The position numbers and the translations under genes are program-made. The notes beneath the pieces were generated by a model, which was given only the letters and a program-made list of their open reading frames with translations, did no database searches and had not been told where the DNA came from. Below, one piece after another: positions 23,059-30,774 of a DNA stretch of 34,087 nucleotides. The stretch lies in assembly GCA_019694895.1 (NCBI GenBank), contig JAIBBA010000019.1, positions 1 through 34,087 on the forward strand, in the 5' to 3' direction. The stretch is from Chitinophagales bacterium. Its GTDB lineage: Bacteria; Bacteroidota; Bacteroidia; Chitinophagales; BACL12. Position 1 is the first letter of the stretch. Each line of letters opens with the position of its first letter.

Positions 23059-24324
23059 ATGGACATTATTTCGCTGCTTACTCGACTGGCATTTACAGCC
23101 ATATTTTATTTCATCCCGGATATTTTCATCCATGGCGCCGTAAAGGCCTCGTTTGCAAAAAATCCGAAACGGGCATTAAAAAGATATTGGTCACTAAATA
23201 TTGCGCTTTTCTTTATTACGAGCAGCGGATTTCTGCTCATGCAATTTATGAGTCCCGACTTTGCCAGGATCAATCTGTACTTTTTCGGTATATTCGTAAG
23301 CCTCTTATTTGCCAAACTCATAGTAGCGATAATTTTATTAATCGCTGAGGATATCTGGCGCATACCTTACAGTCTTTTCACACGAAAAAAACGAAATGTT
23401 GAATCTACGCCTGAAAAAGCACCATTGCTGATTAGTCGCAGGAAATTCATTGCAAAATCCGCACTCATTGCCGGAGCCTTACCGTTTACCGGATTTATGT
23501 ATGGCATTTTTAAAGGCAGATATCGATTTACCATTCATCGCGAAACATTGTATTATTCTAATCTCCCTGATGCATTCGATGGATTTACCATCACACAACT
23601 CAGCGATCTGCATATGGGTTCATGGGATACCAACGCGAAATACCATATTCAGACTTTGGTTGATGAGGCAAATGCACTAAAATCTGACTTAATATTATTT
23701 ACCGGCGATATCGTGAACAGCAGAGCTGATGAAATGTCGGGATGGTATGAAATAGTAAAACAATTACAGGCACCTTTCGGTAAAATTTCTATCCTCGGCA
23801 ATCACGATTATGGCGACTATGTGAATTGGAAAACGCCTGAGGCCAAAGCGGCAAATCTGGCATTGGTGAAAAATATTCATCCTGCCATAGGTTTCAATTT
23901 GTTGTTAAATGAAAATACATCAATAGAAAAAGAGGGAGCCAAAATCTATATTGCAGGTGTAGAAAACTGGGGGAAAGGTGATTTTCCGAAGTTCGGCGAT
24001 CTCGACCTCGCATATAAAGGAATTCCTAATGATGCATTCATGCTTCTCATGTCGCACGACCCATCGCATTGGGATGCAAAAATATTGGAGCATCCGCGTT
24101 TACCAAATCTCACATTGAGCGGGCATACACACGGATTTCAAATGGGTATAGAAGTGCCTGCAATTCGATTCTCTCCCTCTCAATTTATTTATCCGCAATG
24201 GGCAGGACTCTATACCAAAAAAGATACGCATATCTACGTTAATCGCGGACTGGGAACAGTGGGTTATCCGGGACGTTTGGGCATTTGGCCTGAAATAACA
24301 CAAATTACACTCCGTAAAAAATAA
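23059..24324 (+). CDS. Membrane-anchored metallophosphoesterase (YkuE-like)
   Basis: The 421-residue protein has hydrophobic segments at about 5-26, 43-63 and 72-98, then a Tat-like SRRKFIAKSALIAGALPF at 126-143. A calcineurin-like phosphoesterase domain follows. Its metal motifs are D183-x-H185 (LSDLHMG), GD at 216-217 (TGDIVN), GNHD at 247-250, H333 (SHDPSHW) and H356-x-H358 (GHTHGF). The domain probably faces the periplasm or membrane surface. Relatives include phosphatases acting on lipid or undecaprenyl-type phosphates and the YkuE group, but the substrate is not evident. The gene starts 2 nt after the preceding unknown gene and is followed within 16 nt by a lipoprotein gene. Confidence 0.9.
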   Translation: MDIISLLTRLAFTAIFYFIPDIFIHGAVKASFAKNPKRALKRYWSLNIALFFITSSGFLLMQFMSPDFARINLYFFGIFVSLLFAKLIVAIILLIAEDIWRIPYSLFTRKKRNVESTPEKAPLLISRRKFIAKSALIAGALPFTGFMYGIFKGRYRFTIHRETLYYSNLPDAFDGFTITQLSDLHMGSWDTNAKYHIQTLVDEANALKSDLILFTGDIVNSRADEMSGWYEIVKQLQAPFGKISILGNHDYGDYVNWKTPEAKAANLALVKNIHPAIGFNLLLNENTSIEKEGAKIYIAGVENWGKGDFPKFGDLDLAYKGIPNDAFMLLMSHDPSHWDAKILEHPRLPNLTLSGHTHGFQMGIEVPAIRFSPSQFIYPQWAGLYTKKDTHIYVNRGLGTVGYPGRLGIWPEITQITLRKK

Positions 24325-24340
24325 ATTGTAATTTTAAAAT

Positions 24341-24973
24341 ATGAAATATATTATTCCTGTTATTCTGCTCGCAGTTACCTTGTCTTGCGAAAAAAAAGAA
24401 AAACAATTTGATGCAGATGGCGTCTTGTTGGCACAGTTTCTTGAATCAGATTCCGGAAGCGGACTTGACTTCAGTCCGATGCAAAATGACGATAGTTCAA
24501 GGGTGATCAATTTTACGCCCACCATTTACAACTTTAAGAAAAAACCATATACGGGAAAAGTTACTGCGTATGACGACAAGCAACGAAAAATATTCGACGG
24601 GAATTTAAATGATGGTTTACCCGAAGGCAACTGGATATTTTATTACGCTTCAGGTGTTGTTCAGATTGAAGGCACTTATACAAAGGGGTTGGAAACAGGT
24701 ATATGGAAAAATTATTATACCGTAGACAAACCAAAAGTGATCAAACAATATGATCAATCCGGATATTTATTGATGCGCAAAGAATTTTACGATACAGGCA
24801 AATTGAAGAACTACCAAAATGTAAAATGTCCGCAATATGGCGATATCGCTCGTCGTGTGCAGTTTAAATACAATGGTGCCATAGAGTATCTGGACGCTGA
24901 GAGAGAACTTGGCAAATTAGACCCGGCTGAATTGCAAACTGTATTGTTGAACGACAAATTGATGGTCAAATAA
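24341..24973 (+). CDS. Lipoprotein with MORN/YwqK-like repeats
   Basis: The 210-residue protein has a lipoprotein-type N-terminus, MKYIIPVILLAVTLSC, with the candidate lipidated cysteine at position 16 followed by a charged stretch (EKKEK). Residues about 69-160 contain MORN/YwqK-type repeats, for example PYTGKVTAYDDKQRKIFDG, PEGNWIFYYASGVVQIEGTY, GIWKNYY and RKEFYDTGKLKNYQ. Such repeats are common in Bacteroidota surface or periplasmic proteins; databases sometimes call them toxin-antitoxin YwqK antitoxins, for which there is no support here. Function is unknown. Position between a phosphoesterase and an L,D-transpeptidase suggests an envelope role. Confidence 0.82.
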   Translation: MKYIIPVILLAVTLSCEKKEKQFDADGVLLAQFLESDSGSGLDFSPMQNDDSSRVINFTPTIYNFKKKPYTGKVTAYDDKQRKIFDGNLNDGLPEGNWIFYYASGVVQIEGTYTKGLETGIWKNYYTVDKPKVIKQYDQSGYLLMRKEFYDTGKLKNYQNVKCPQYGDIARRVQFKYNGAIEYLDAERELGKLDPAELQTVLLNDKLMVK

Positions 24974-25016
24974 GCCGACCTTACTTCAACATAATTTAAT
25001 TACCATTTCTGCGTTA

Positions 25017-25030
25017 TGGGTGAAAACCCA
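25017..25030 (+). promoter_or_regulatory. Small hairpin with GAAA tetraloop before the L,D-transpeptidase start
   Basis: TGGGT-GAAA-ACCCA forms a 5-bp stem closed by a GNRA-type GAAA loop, ending 5 nt before the ATG at 25036. The hairpin is contained in a six-codon ORF (ATG 25016 to TAA 25034-25036, MGENPN) whose stop overlaps the downstream start as TAATG. It could modulate translation initiation, or be coincidental. Confidence 0.3.
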
Positions 25031-25035
25031 AATTA

Positions 25036-25689
25036 ATGCGCACGCTCCTTCTCTTTGTAATAGCTTGTAGTGTTGCTGCTGCATGTGAATCATCTGACGG
25101 GATGACAACCGACGAAACAGATGAAATAGTCGTTAAGGAGGTCAATATCGATTCTATAGACCACTGCTATTTAGTGGGTAAGCAAGCCGAAGCCAAAGCA
25201 TTCTGTAAATCAGAAGGATATAATAAGCATTATTGTTTTCTACTTGACATGAGCCGCCATTCGGGACGCTACCGATTTTTTATATGGGATTTTGATAGCA
25301 ACAAAGTAGTGGACAGTGCACTGGTAAGTCATGGTTGCGGTATAAGCAATTGGGGTGATGATGGCACTGCTGATGCACCGGTTTTCAGTAATGAATATGA
25401 GAGCCACTGTTCATCATTAGGAAAATATCGCGTTGGCGAAAGAGCGTGGAGTCAATGGGGAATTAACATAAAATATCAATTATACGGTCTCGATAGCACC
25501 AACAGCAATGCAAACGGACGCAGGATAGTATTGCATAGTTGGGAATTTGTTAACGACATTGAAGTATATCCGGATGGCTCACCGGAAGGATGGGGTTGCC
25601 CTGCAGTTAGTAATGCATTTATGGCACGACTGGATACCCGGTTAAAAAAATCAACCGAACCTGTTTTACTCTGGATGTATACGCATTAA
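25036..25689 (+). CDS. Murein L,D-transpeptidase catalytic-domain protein (YkuD_2), probable lipoprotein
   Basis: The 217-residue protein begins with a hydrophobic export segment ending in VAAAC (possible lipidated C17). The catalytic region contains H167 in VLHSWEF and C188 in GWGCPAVSN, the His and Cys of the L,D-transpeptidase motif as found in the YkuD_2 subfamily. LVSHGCGISNWG near 97-107 and SSLGKYRVGE near 126-135 are also typical. It would act on murein peptides in the periplasm, forming 3-3 cross-links or exchanging D-amino acids; which of these is not evident. It follows the YwqK-like lipoprotein by 62 nt and abuts the convergent T9SS gene with no spacer between stop codons. Confidence 0.88.
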   Translation: MRTLLLFVIACSVAAACESSDGMTTDETDEIVVKEVNIDSIDHCYLVGKQAEAKAFCKSEGYNKHYCFLLDMSRHSGRYRFFIWDFDSNKVVDSALVSHGCGISNWGDDGTADAPVFSNEYESHCSSLGKYRVGERAWSQWGINIKYQLYGLDSTNSNANGRRIVLHSWEFVNDIEVYPDGSPEGWGCPAVSNAFMARLDTRLKKSTEPVLLWMYTH

Positions 25690-27786
25690 TTAACGCATCA
25701 AATGCAATGCTCCTGAATAGGTGCGATTTTCTCCATCGCAAAGCATTTTGATCAGATACACATATGTACCGATCTCTTGAGGAATTCCGCCGGAGGTTCC
25801 ATCCCATCCTTCAGAATCAGTTGTAGCATAATAATCATATACTACCTGTCCCCATCTGTCGAATACTTTAAAGTATTGGATATCCTCACACAAATTCGCT
25901 ACAGGAGGTATTCTAAAGACATCATTGATACCATCATCATTTGGCGTAAATGCATTTGGAAAAGCTACTCCTGCGGCTACTAAAATGGTAATGCAATCTG
26001 TTGAAGAACAACCTGTAGGATGCGTGGCCGTTACACAGTAAGTAGTAGTTTCATACGGATTAATAACAGGATTTGCAGCAGTTACATCGTCGATATTATA
26101 ATCGGGTGACCATAGGTAAGTATAGGTATCATCAAGATTAGAATACAAGGTCATATAGTTGCCCATTTCGAGCGATGTATCGGGGAAAGCGGTAATTTCT
26201 ACTGTATCAATAACATCTACCACCACTTCACCGATTAGCTGACATCCAAGATCATCTTCAATGATAACAGTATAGGTCATATCTGTTTCAGGAATGACAG
26301 TAACATCAGGAGTAGTTGAAGCATCTTCATCATTCCAGTGATAACTAACAGATCCGGTTCCTGTTGCAACAGCACTCATAAATAATTCATTTCCCTGACA
26401 AACAACTGCATCATCAGGAATCATATCGAGTGTAAGTTCAACATATAATTGATCTGCAATTGGAAGTGCAAGGCCACCGACATAGTTTCCGTTTGAACCG
26501 GCAGTTGCGCCATTAACTGAGTTAAAACATGGTGAAGCTGCGCCTTCTCCAACAGTAATTCCTGAAGAACCACCGCCGGCATCAAGGTTTACGTTTGGAG
26601 GTACTGCACCGGAAGGCATCCAAAGAACACCACCAGAGCCCCCGCCTCCGGGACCCACGCAGTTAACGCCATCAAAGGTATTATCTACATCACCACCATC
26701 GCCGCCGTGAACTTGAACATTTACTACTGAAGAGATTGAGGCTGCATCAATAAGCACAGCACCTGCTCCGCCTCCTCCACCTGCTCCGTCATCAAAAGCA
26801 GTTGTGGTTACGGACATACCATTTGATCGTATAAAGAAATTATTTCCCTCAATATTATTAGCTATAATTATAATGATACCACCACCATTACCACCCGAAG
26901 TACCTGTGCCAAGGTTTGAACTACCCTGACCTCCGCCGCCACCCATAAAGATGCGGTTTTCAGCATTGTCATAAATGAGCGGATTACCCCCTATTCCCGG
27001 GTATGAACCACCACATGAACCTGCAGGAGGGAACAACAATTGTCCACCACCTCCACCGGGAGCATAGCTTGATCCGCCACCACCGCCGGTCTGGCGATCG
27101 TTTCCTCCACCACCACCGTTGGCCGGCGCACCACGAGCATACCTATCGTCGCCGTTTTCGCTGATGCCTTCTCCTTTTTTACCGGCTTTGTCTTCACCGG
27201 CTGTTGTCACATATCCATCAAATCCGACTGGCGACCCTGTTAAACACGGAGTATTAAGCACCACACCCGCGCCACGGAATCCAATGCCTGAAGCATCTAT
27301 ATCTGCACTTAAAGTAAGTGTCCCATTTGCGATAAGCGCTACAACTCCCCCTACTGTACCACTCCAGGGAAGTCCTGTCACAGTTCCTGTAACTTCGACA
27401 TCCGTATATTCCGGTATGCGCACCAACTGCACTCTACCGGGAATGCTGTATAACTTTTCAATAACCTCATTGAGTGTAACCACGTTGAAGGAAATAGCTT
27501 GAACCGTGAAAAGCTCATACACACCGCTTTTCGCATAATTCAATATCGAGCCGTATGTATTGTCATTGTCGGCATCAGCGTCTACACCACGCATCTGAAT
27601 CATGGCCACGTTATCACCTACCGCTAACCCAATAGGGGTTGCAGTCAATGTAATGGAATTATTACATTTGTCGATACCTGTGACCTCATAATAGGTGTTT
27701 ATAACCCCTGAAATAGGAGTTTGTCCGTACACGGACAGCCCAATTGTGAGGAGCACACTACAGGTTAAAATCCTAAACTTCGGCAT
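25690..27786 (-). CDS. Glycine-rich T9SS type B secreted protein (gliding-motility-associated C-terminal domain)
   Basis: From ATG 27784-27786 the protein has 698 residues. A signal peptide (MPKFRILTCSVLLTIGLSVYG) is followed by a beta-rich part to about 220. A glycine-rich section at about 223-415 has several runs of four to five glycines (PANGGGGGNDR, FMGGGGGQGSS, GAGGGGGAGAV). Two PKD/SprB-like beta domains follow at about 460-602 with VCQGNEL and SYHWNDE. The C-terminal 90 residues (FPNAFTPNDDGINDVFRI, then KVFDRWGQVVY, then GTYVYLIKM) are a classic CHU_C type B sorting domain. It is expected to be delivered to the cell surface by T9SS as an adhesin or matrix component. The frame extends 15 codons further upstream, but MPKF gives a proper signal peptide and a TATCTTCG -7-like box lies within the extension. 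Confidence 0.92.
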   Translation of the reverse strand: MPKFRILTCSVLLTIGLSVYGQTPISGVINTYYEVTGIDKCNNSITLTATPIGLAVGDNVAMIQMRGVDADADNDNTYGSILNYAKSGVYELFTVQAISFNVVTLNEVIEKLYSIPGRVQLVRIPEYTDVEVTGTVTGLPWSGTVGGVVALIANGTLTLSADIDASGIGFRGAGVVLNTPCLTGSPVGFDGYVTTAGEDKAGKKGEGISENGDDRYARGAPANGGGGGNDRQTGGGGGSSYAPGGGGGQLLFPPAGSCGGSYPGIGGNPLIYDNAENRIFMGGGGGQGSSNLGTGTSGGNGGGIIIIIANNIEGNNFFIRSNGMSVTTTAFDDGAGGGGGAGAVLIDAASISSVVNVQVHGGDGGDVDNTFDGVNCVGPGGGGSGGVLWMPSGAVPPNVNLDAGGGSSGITVGEGAASPCFNSVNGATAGSNGNYVGGLALPIADQLYVELTLDMIPDDAVVCQGNELFMSAVATGTGSVSYHWNDEDASTTPDVTVIPETDMTYTVIIEDDLGCQLIGEVVVDVIDTVEITAFPDTSLEMGNYMTLYSNLDDTYTYLWSPDYNIDDVTAANPVINPYETTTYCVTATHPTGCSSTDCITILVAAGVAFPNAFTPNDDGINDVFRIPPVANLCEDIQYFKVFDRWGQVVYDYYATTDSEGWDGTSGGIPQEIGTYVYLIKMLCDGENRTYSGALHLMR

Positions 27787-27885
27787 ATTGCAGTGTGTGT
27801 GGTTTTTTACGAAGATAAGTAATCGCCACAAAATTGCAGATATTCAACGGATTTTGGGACTTAATTATTCACATTTACCGGGAAT

Positions 27886-28416
27886 ATGACACCAATTTCA
27901 GTCACAAAACAAGTCGAAAACACCATAAATCTGATACCATCAGAATTATCGCACTTTGATGAACAGGCATTTTTTAATCGCAACGGCGATACCTGGAGCC
28001 CGGCAGAACAAGTAAAACACCTTGAACTTGCCGTAAAACCCCTGATTTTGGCCTTTCGACTTCCGAGTTTTGTTTTGCGTCTCCTCTTCGGTAAGCCCAA
28101 TCGCCCCGGAAGGAGTTATGACGAGCTTTTGACGAAATATCACCTTAAGTTGAGCGAAGGCGGAAAAGCATCTGCCCCATATGTGCCGAAAGCACTCGAT
28201 ACCGCTGCTGAAAAATCGACCGTAATTAACGATTGTCTTACCAGGCATCATAAAATGTTGAAAGCAGCTAACAGCTATAATGATACTAACCTGGATAAAT
28301 ACCTCCTCCCTCATCCTCTTTTAGGAAAGATCACACTCAGAGAAATGCTGTTCTTTACCGACTTTCATATTCGTCACCACCTGCAATCAATACAACAACT
28401 ATATGGCAACAAATGA
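27886..28416 (+). CDS. DinB-family (DinB_2) protein
   Basis: The 176-residue helical-bundle protein has WSPAEQVKHLELAV near the N-terminus (H45) and DFHIRHHLQSIQQL at the C-terminus (H161-x3-H165), the DinB-type metal triad. Between them lies a proline-containing segment (LLFGKPNRPGRSYDELL) and KYLLPHPLLGKITLREML, as in DinB_2 proteins. The substrate is unknown. Its end overlaps the next DinB gene by 14 nt in another frame, implying coupled translation. It lies divergent from the T9SS type B gene across a 99-bp spacer. Confidence 0.85.
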   Translation: MTPISVTKQVENTINLIPSELSHFDEQAFFNRNGDTWSPAEQVKHLELAVKPLILAFRLPSFVLRLLFGKPNRPGRSYDELLTKYHLKLSEGGKASAPYVPKALDTAAEKSTVINDCLTRHHKMLKAANSYNDTNLDKYLLPHPLLGKITLREMLFFTDFHIRHHLQSIQQLYGNK

Positions 28417-28885
28417 AGCTGCTCGCATCGCGAAATTATTTTCAGATTGGTATGATGGCACACCGTGGACAGATATCAAAATGACAGATATCCTCATGGA
28501 CATTACACCCGAAATAGCTGCCGCTCATCCAATACCGGGTGCAAACAGTATCTGGCAATTAGTATATCATTGTTTGGGGTGGCGCATCAATGTATTGCAG
28601 AAAATTCAGGGTGCCGAATTCAAATCGCCGGAGGATAATTACTTATCCGAACCGCAGGATTTTTCTGCTTCGGCATGGCAACAATTACTGAAGGATTATG
28701 CGCAAAATGAAAAGGACTGGCAGCTCTATTTATCAAACATCAATGATGACATTTTAGACAGCGGATATCTTCCGAGCAAAACTAAATTTACTTGTTATGA
28801 AGTAATTCACGGGCTCTTGCATCACGATAATTATCATTTCGGACAAATACTTATGTTGAAAAAAATATTAATTTCGAAACAGTAA
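28403..28885 (+). CDS. DinB-like family protein
   Basis: The 160-residue product has the DinB metal pattern at H56 (LVYHCLGWRINVLQ) and at HGLLHHDNYHFGQI near 136-149 (H141-x3-H145). An ANSIWQL helix lies before the first histidine. It is distinct in sequence from its upstream neighbour, so the pair is not a recent duplication. It starts inside the end of the preceding DinB gene and converges with the amylase gene with only 3 nt between stops. Function is unassigned beyond the superfamily. Confidence 0.85.
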   Translation: MATNEAARIAKLFSDWYDGTPWTDIKMTDILMDITPEIAAAHPIPGANSIWQLVYHCLGWRINVLQKIQGAEFKSPEDNYLSEPQDFSASAWQQLLKDYAQNEKDWQLYLSNINDDILDSGYLPSKTKFTCYEVIHGLLHHDNYHFGQILMLKKILISKQ

Positions 28886-28888
28886 TAA

Positions 28889-30760
28889 TTATTTTCCCAT
28901 CATTTCAGGTGTAACATTTACACATTCATCTAGTGTAAAAGGAAATACTACAGTCCCTGAAACTGCCGGGATTGTTAGTGCAACATTAGCTTTCTTAATT
29001 TTTGTAATTTCAGATTCCAATGGTTGATAATAATATCTCATCCCCGGCATATTCAACTTTACCTTTTGCTCCTTTGCACTATTATTCAATACAACATAAA
29101 CGGTTAGATTATTATTACTTCTCGCAAAAACATAAACGCCCGATTTATTATCTGCAATAATAGTTTGATAATCGCCTGTCTGTAGCACATCAAACATGTT
29201 TCTCAACTTGCCAAGTTTTCTGTAATAGTCTAACAATTCTGTATTTACCTCAACCGTATCAACCGGTGTTCTTACTTCTTGCGATGACAATTTTTGCTCG
29301 GGCTGATAGTTCATATCCTGCCATACCATTGGCTTCCGGCAATCGGGGTCGTTTGCGCCCCACATACCCACTTCATCACCGTAATACAACATCGGAGCAC
29401 CTACGTAAGTATATTGAAAAAGCGCCATCAACATTTGCCTTTTGTATTCTTCATCAGTGGGCTTGCCTACATGATATGCGGGATTTGTTGATTTAGTTGC
29501 GTTAAAATATTCACCCCAAGTACGAAACCGTGCAATATCCGGATTATGCAAAAAAGATGTGAAGCGCTGCGTATCGTGACTATCATACAAATTCTGCATT
29601 ACGTAAGTGAAATCCGGTCTATAGGCCTGACGTAAATCAGCAAGTAAGGAATCGAAGGTGGTTACAGAAATGCGCGATTGTTTGTTTATAAAAAACTCAC
29701 TTGCAATCACACCAAATCCATAATTCATTACTGCATCAAATTCATCTCCTTGTAAATAAGGTGCAACTACTTCCTTTTTATCAATTACTTCCGCAGTTAA
29801 ATATGCTTCCGGATTAATAGATTTCACCCACAAGCGCCATGATTTCCAAAAATCGTGATCCACACAAAAAGCCACATCCAACCGCCATCCGTCTATACCG
29901 TTTGCTGCATTCCCATCAGGTGCCATCCATCTTTTGGTGCAGTCAAAAATATATTGTTTCGGACCGGCCACAATTCCCATCGAATCTTCTTTTATTTCAG
30001 GGAGATCCGGAACACCAAACCAACCCTGATATTTAAATGTGGTTCCTGCAAGGCTATCATCCCAACTATAAATGGTAAACCAATCTTTGTATTTAGAATC
30101 CTGCTGATTTTTTACCACATCCTGAAAAGCAAAACTATTTATGCCCATATGATTAAACACGCCGTCGAAAATGATTTTAATACCGCGTTTGTGACAGGAG
30201 TTTATTAATTGCAGTGCCAGTTTATCTGCTGCCGTCCAATGCCAGGTTGCAGGATTTATCGGGTCTTCACTTGCTATCAACTTTTTATCACCCTCAGGAT
30301 CTGGACCAAAATTCGGATCTACATGATGATACATTACCGCATCATACTTATGCAAACTCGGCGCCCAAAAAACAGGATTCAGATAAATGGCATTAATGCC
30401 AAGACTGTCGATATACCCTAAGCGATCGATAATCCCTTGCAAATCGCCCCCGTATCGCCTGCGTTGAACATTGTAGTTAAAATCTTGTCCATTGGCGAGT
30501 TCCCACGGTTGCATGGCATACCAGTCTGATGTCCATGGCATGATTTCCCAGGCTGCAGTATCATTATGCGGCCAGCAACCTTTGATATCGGCAAGCGTGG
30601 GATCGTTTGAAGGGTCCCCATTGCGAAAGCGGTCGGGGAAAATCTGATACCATATTGCCTCTTTTGCCCATGCAGGGGTCTGAGCACCTGATGGAAGCGC
30701 CCTTAGCATACAAATTGATGCAATTAACAGAAGTTTATGTTTCACAGTGTAAATTTGCAT
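28889..30760 (-). CDS. Secreted GH13 alpha-amylase family enzyme
   Basis: The protein has 623 residues from ATG 30758-30760, with a signal peptide ending near LPSGAQ. The GH13 barrel follows directly (AIWYQIFPDRFRNGD). Conserved regions are FDGVFNHMG (region I), GWRLDVA with nucleophile D295, LTAEVID with acid/base E324 and YDSHDTQR with D396. NPATWHWTAAD and GAPMLYYGDEVGMWG are also typical of the neopullulanase/cyclomaltodextrinase-like branch. A small C-terminal beta domain follows (VYVFARSNNNLTVYVVLNNS). It should hydrolyse alpha-1,4-glucans or maltodextrins outside the cytoplasm. An ATG at 30775 would add five residues and abut the divergent CotH start. No susC/susD-like genes are nearby, so it is not part of a visible PUL. 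Confidence 0.93.
   Translation of the reverse strand: MQIYTVKHKLLLIASICMLRALPSGAQTPAWAKEAIWYQIFPDRFRNGDPSNDPTLADIKGCWPHNDTAAWEIMPWTSDWYAMQPWELANGQDFNYNVQRRRYGGDLQGIIDRLGYIDSLGINAIYLNPVFWAPSLHKYDAVMYHHVDPNFGPDPEGDKKLIASEDPINPATWHWTAADKLALQLINSCHKRGIKIIFDGVFNHMGINSFAFQDVVKNQQDSKYKDWFTIYSWDDSLAGTTFKYQGWFGVPDLPEIKEDSMGIVAGPKQYIFDCTKRWMAPDGNAANGIDGWRLDVAFCVDHDFWKSWRLWVKSINPEAYLTAEVIDKKEVVAPYLQGDEFDAVMNYGFGVIASEFFINKQSRISVTTFDSLLADLRQAYRPDFTYVMQNLYDSHDTQRFTSFLHNPDIARFRTWGEYFNATKSTNPAYHVGKPTDEEYKRQMLMALFQYTYVGAPMLYYGDEVGMWGANDPDCRKPMVWQDMNYQPEQKLSSQEVRTPVDTVEVNTELLDYYRKLGKLRNMFDVLQTGDYQTIIADNKSGVYVFARSNNNLTVYVVLNNSAKEQKVKLNMPGMRYYYQPLESEITKIKKANVALTIPAVSGTVVFPFTLDECVNVTPEMMGK
30750..30757 (+). promoter_or_regulatory. 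Candidate -7 box of the CotH gene
   Basis: TAAATTTG is a perfect TAnnTTTG match 17 nt before the CotH TTG start. It lies inside the first codons of the divergent amylase gene, so the two genes have interlocked 5' ends. No TTG lies at the normal -33 spacing. Confidence 0.4.
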
Positions 30761-30774
30761 AAATAAGTGCTGCA

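Noticed and set aside
24341-24973. Antitoxin of a toxin-antitoxin system (YwqK label)
   Set aside because: The label comes from database naming of MORN-like repeats. No toxin gene is adjacent and the protein has a lipoprotein signal.
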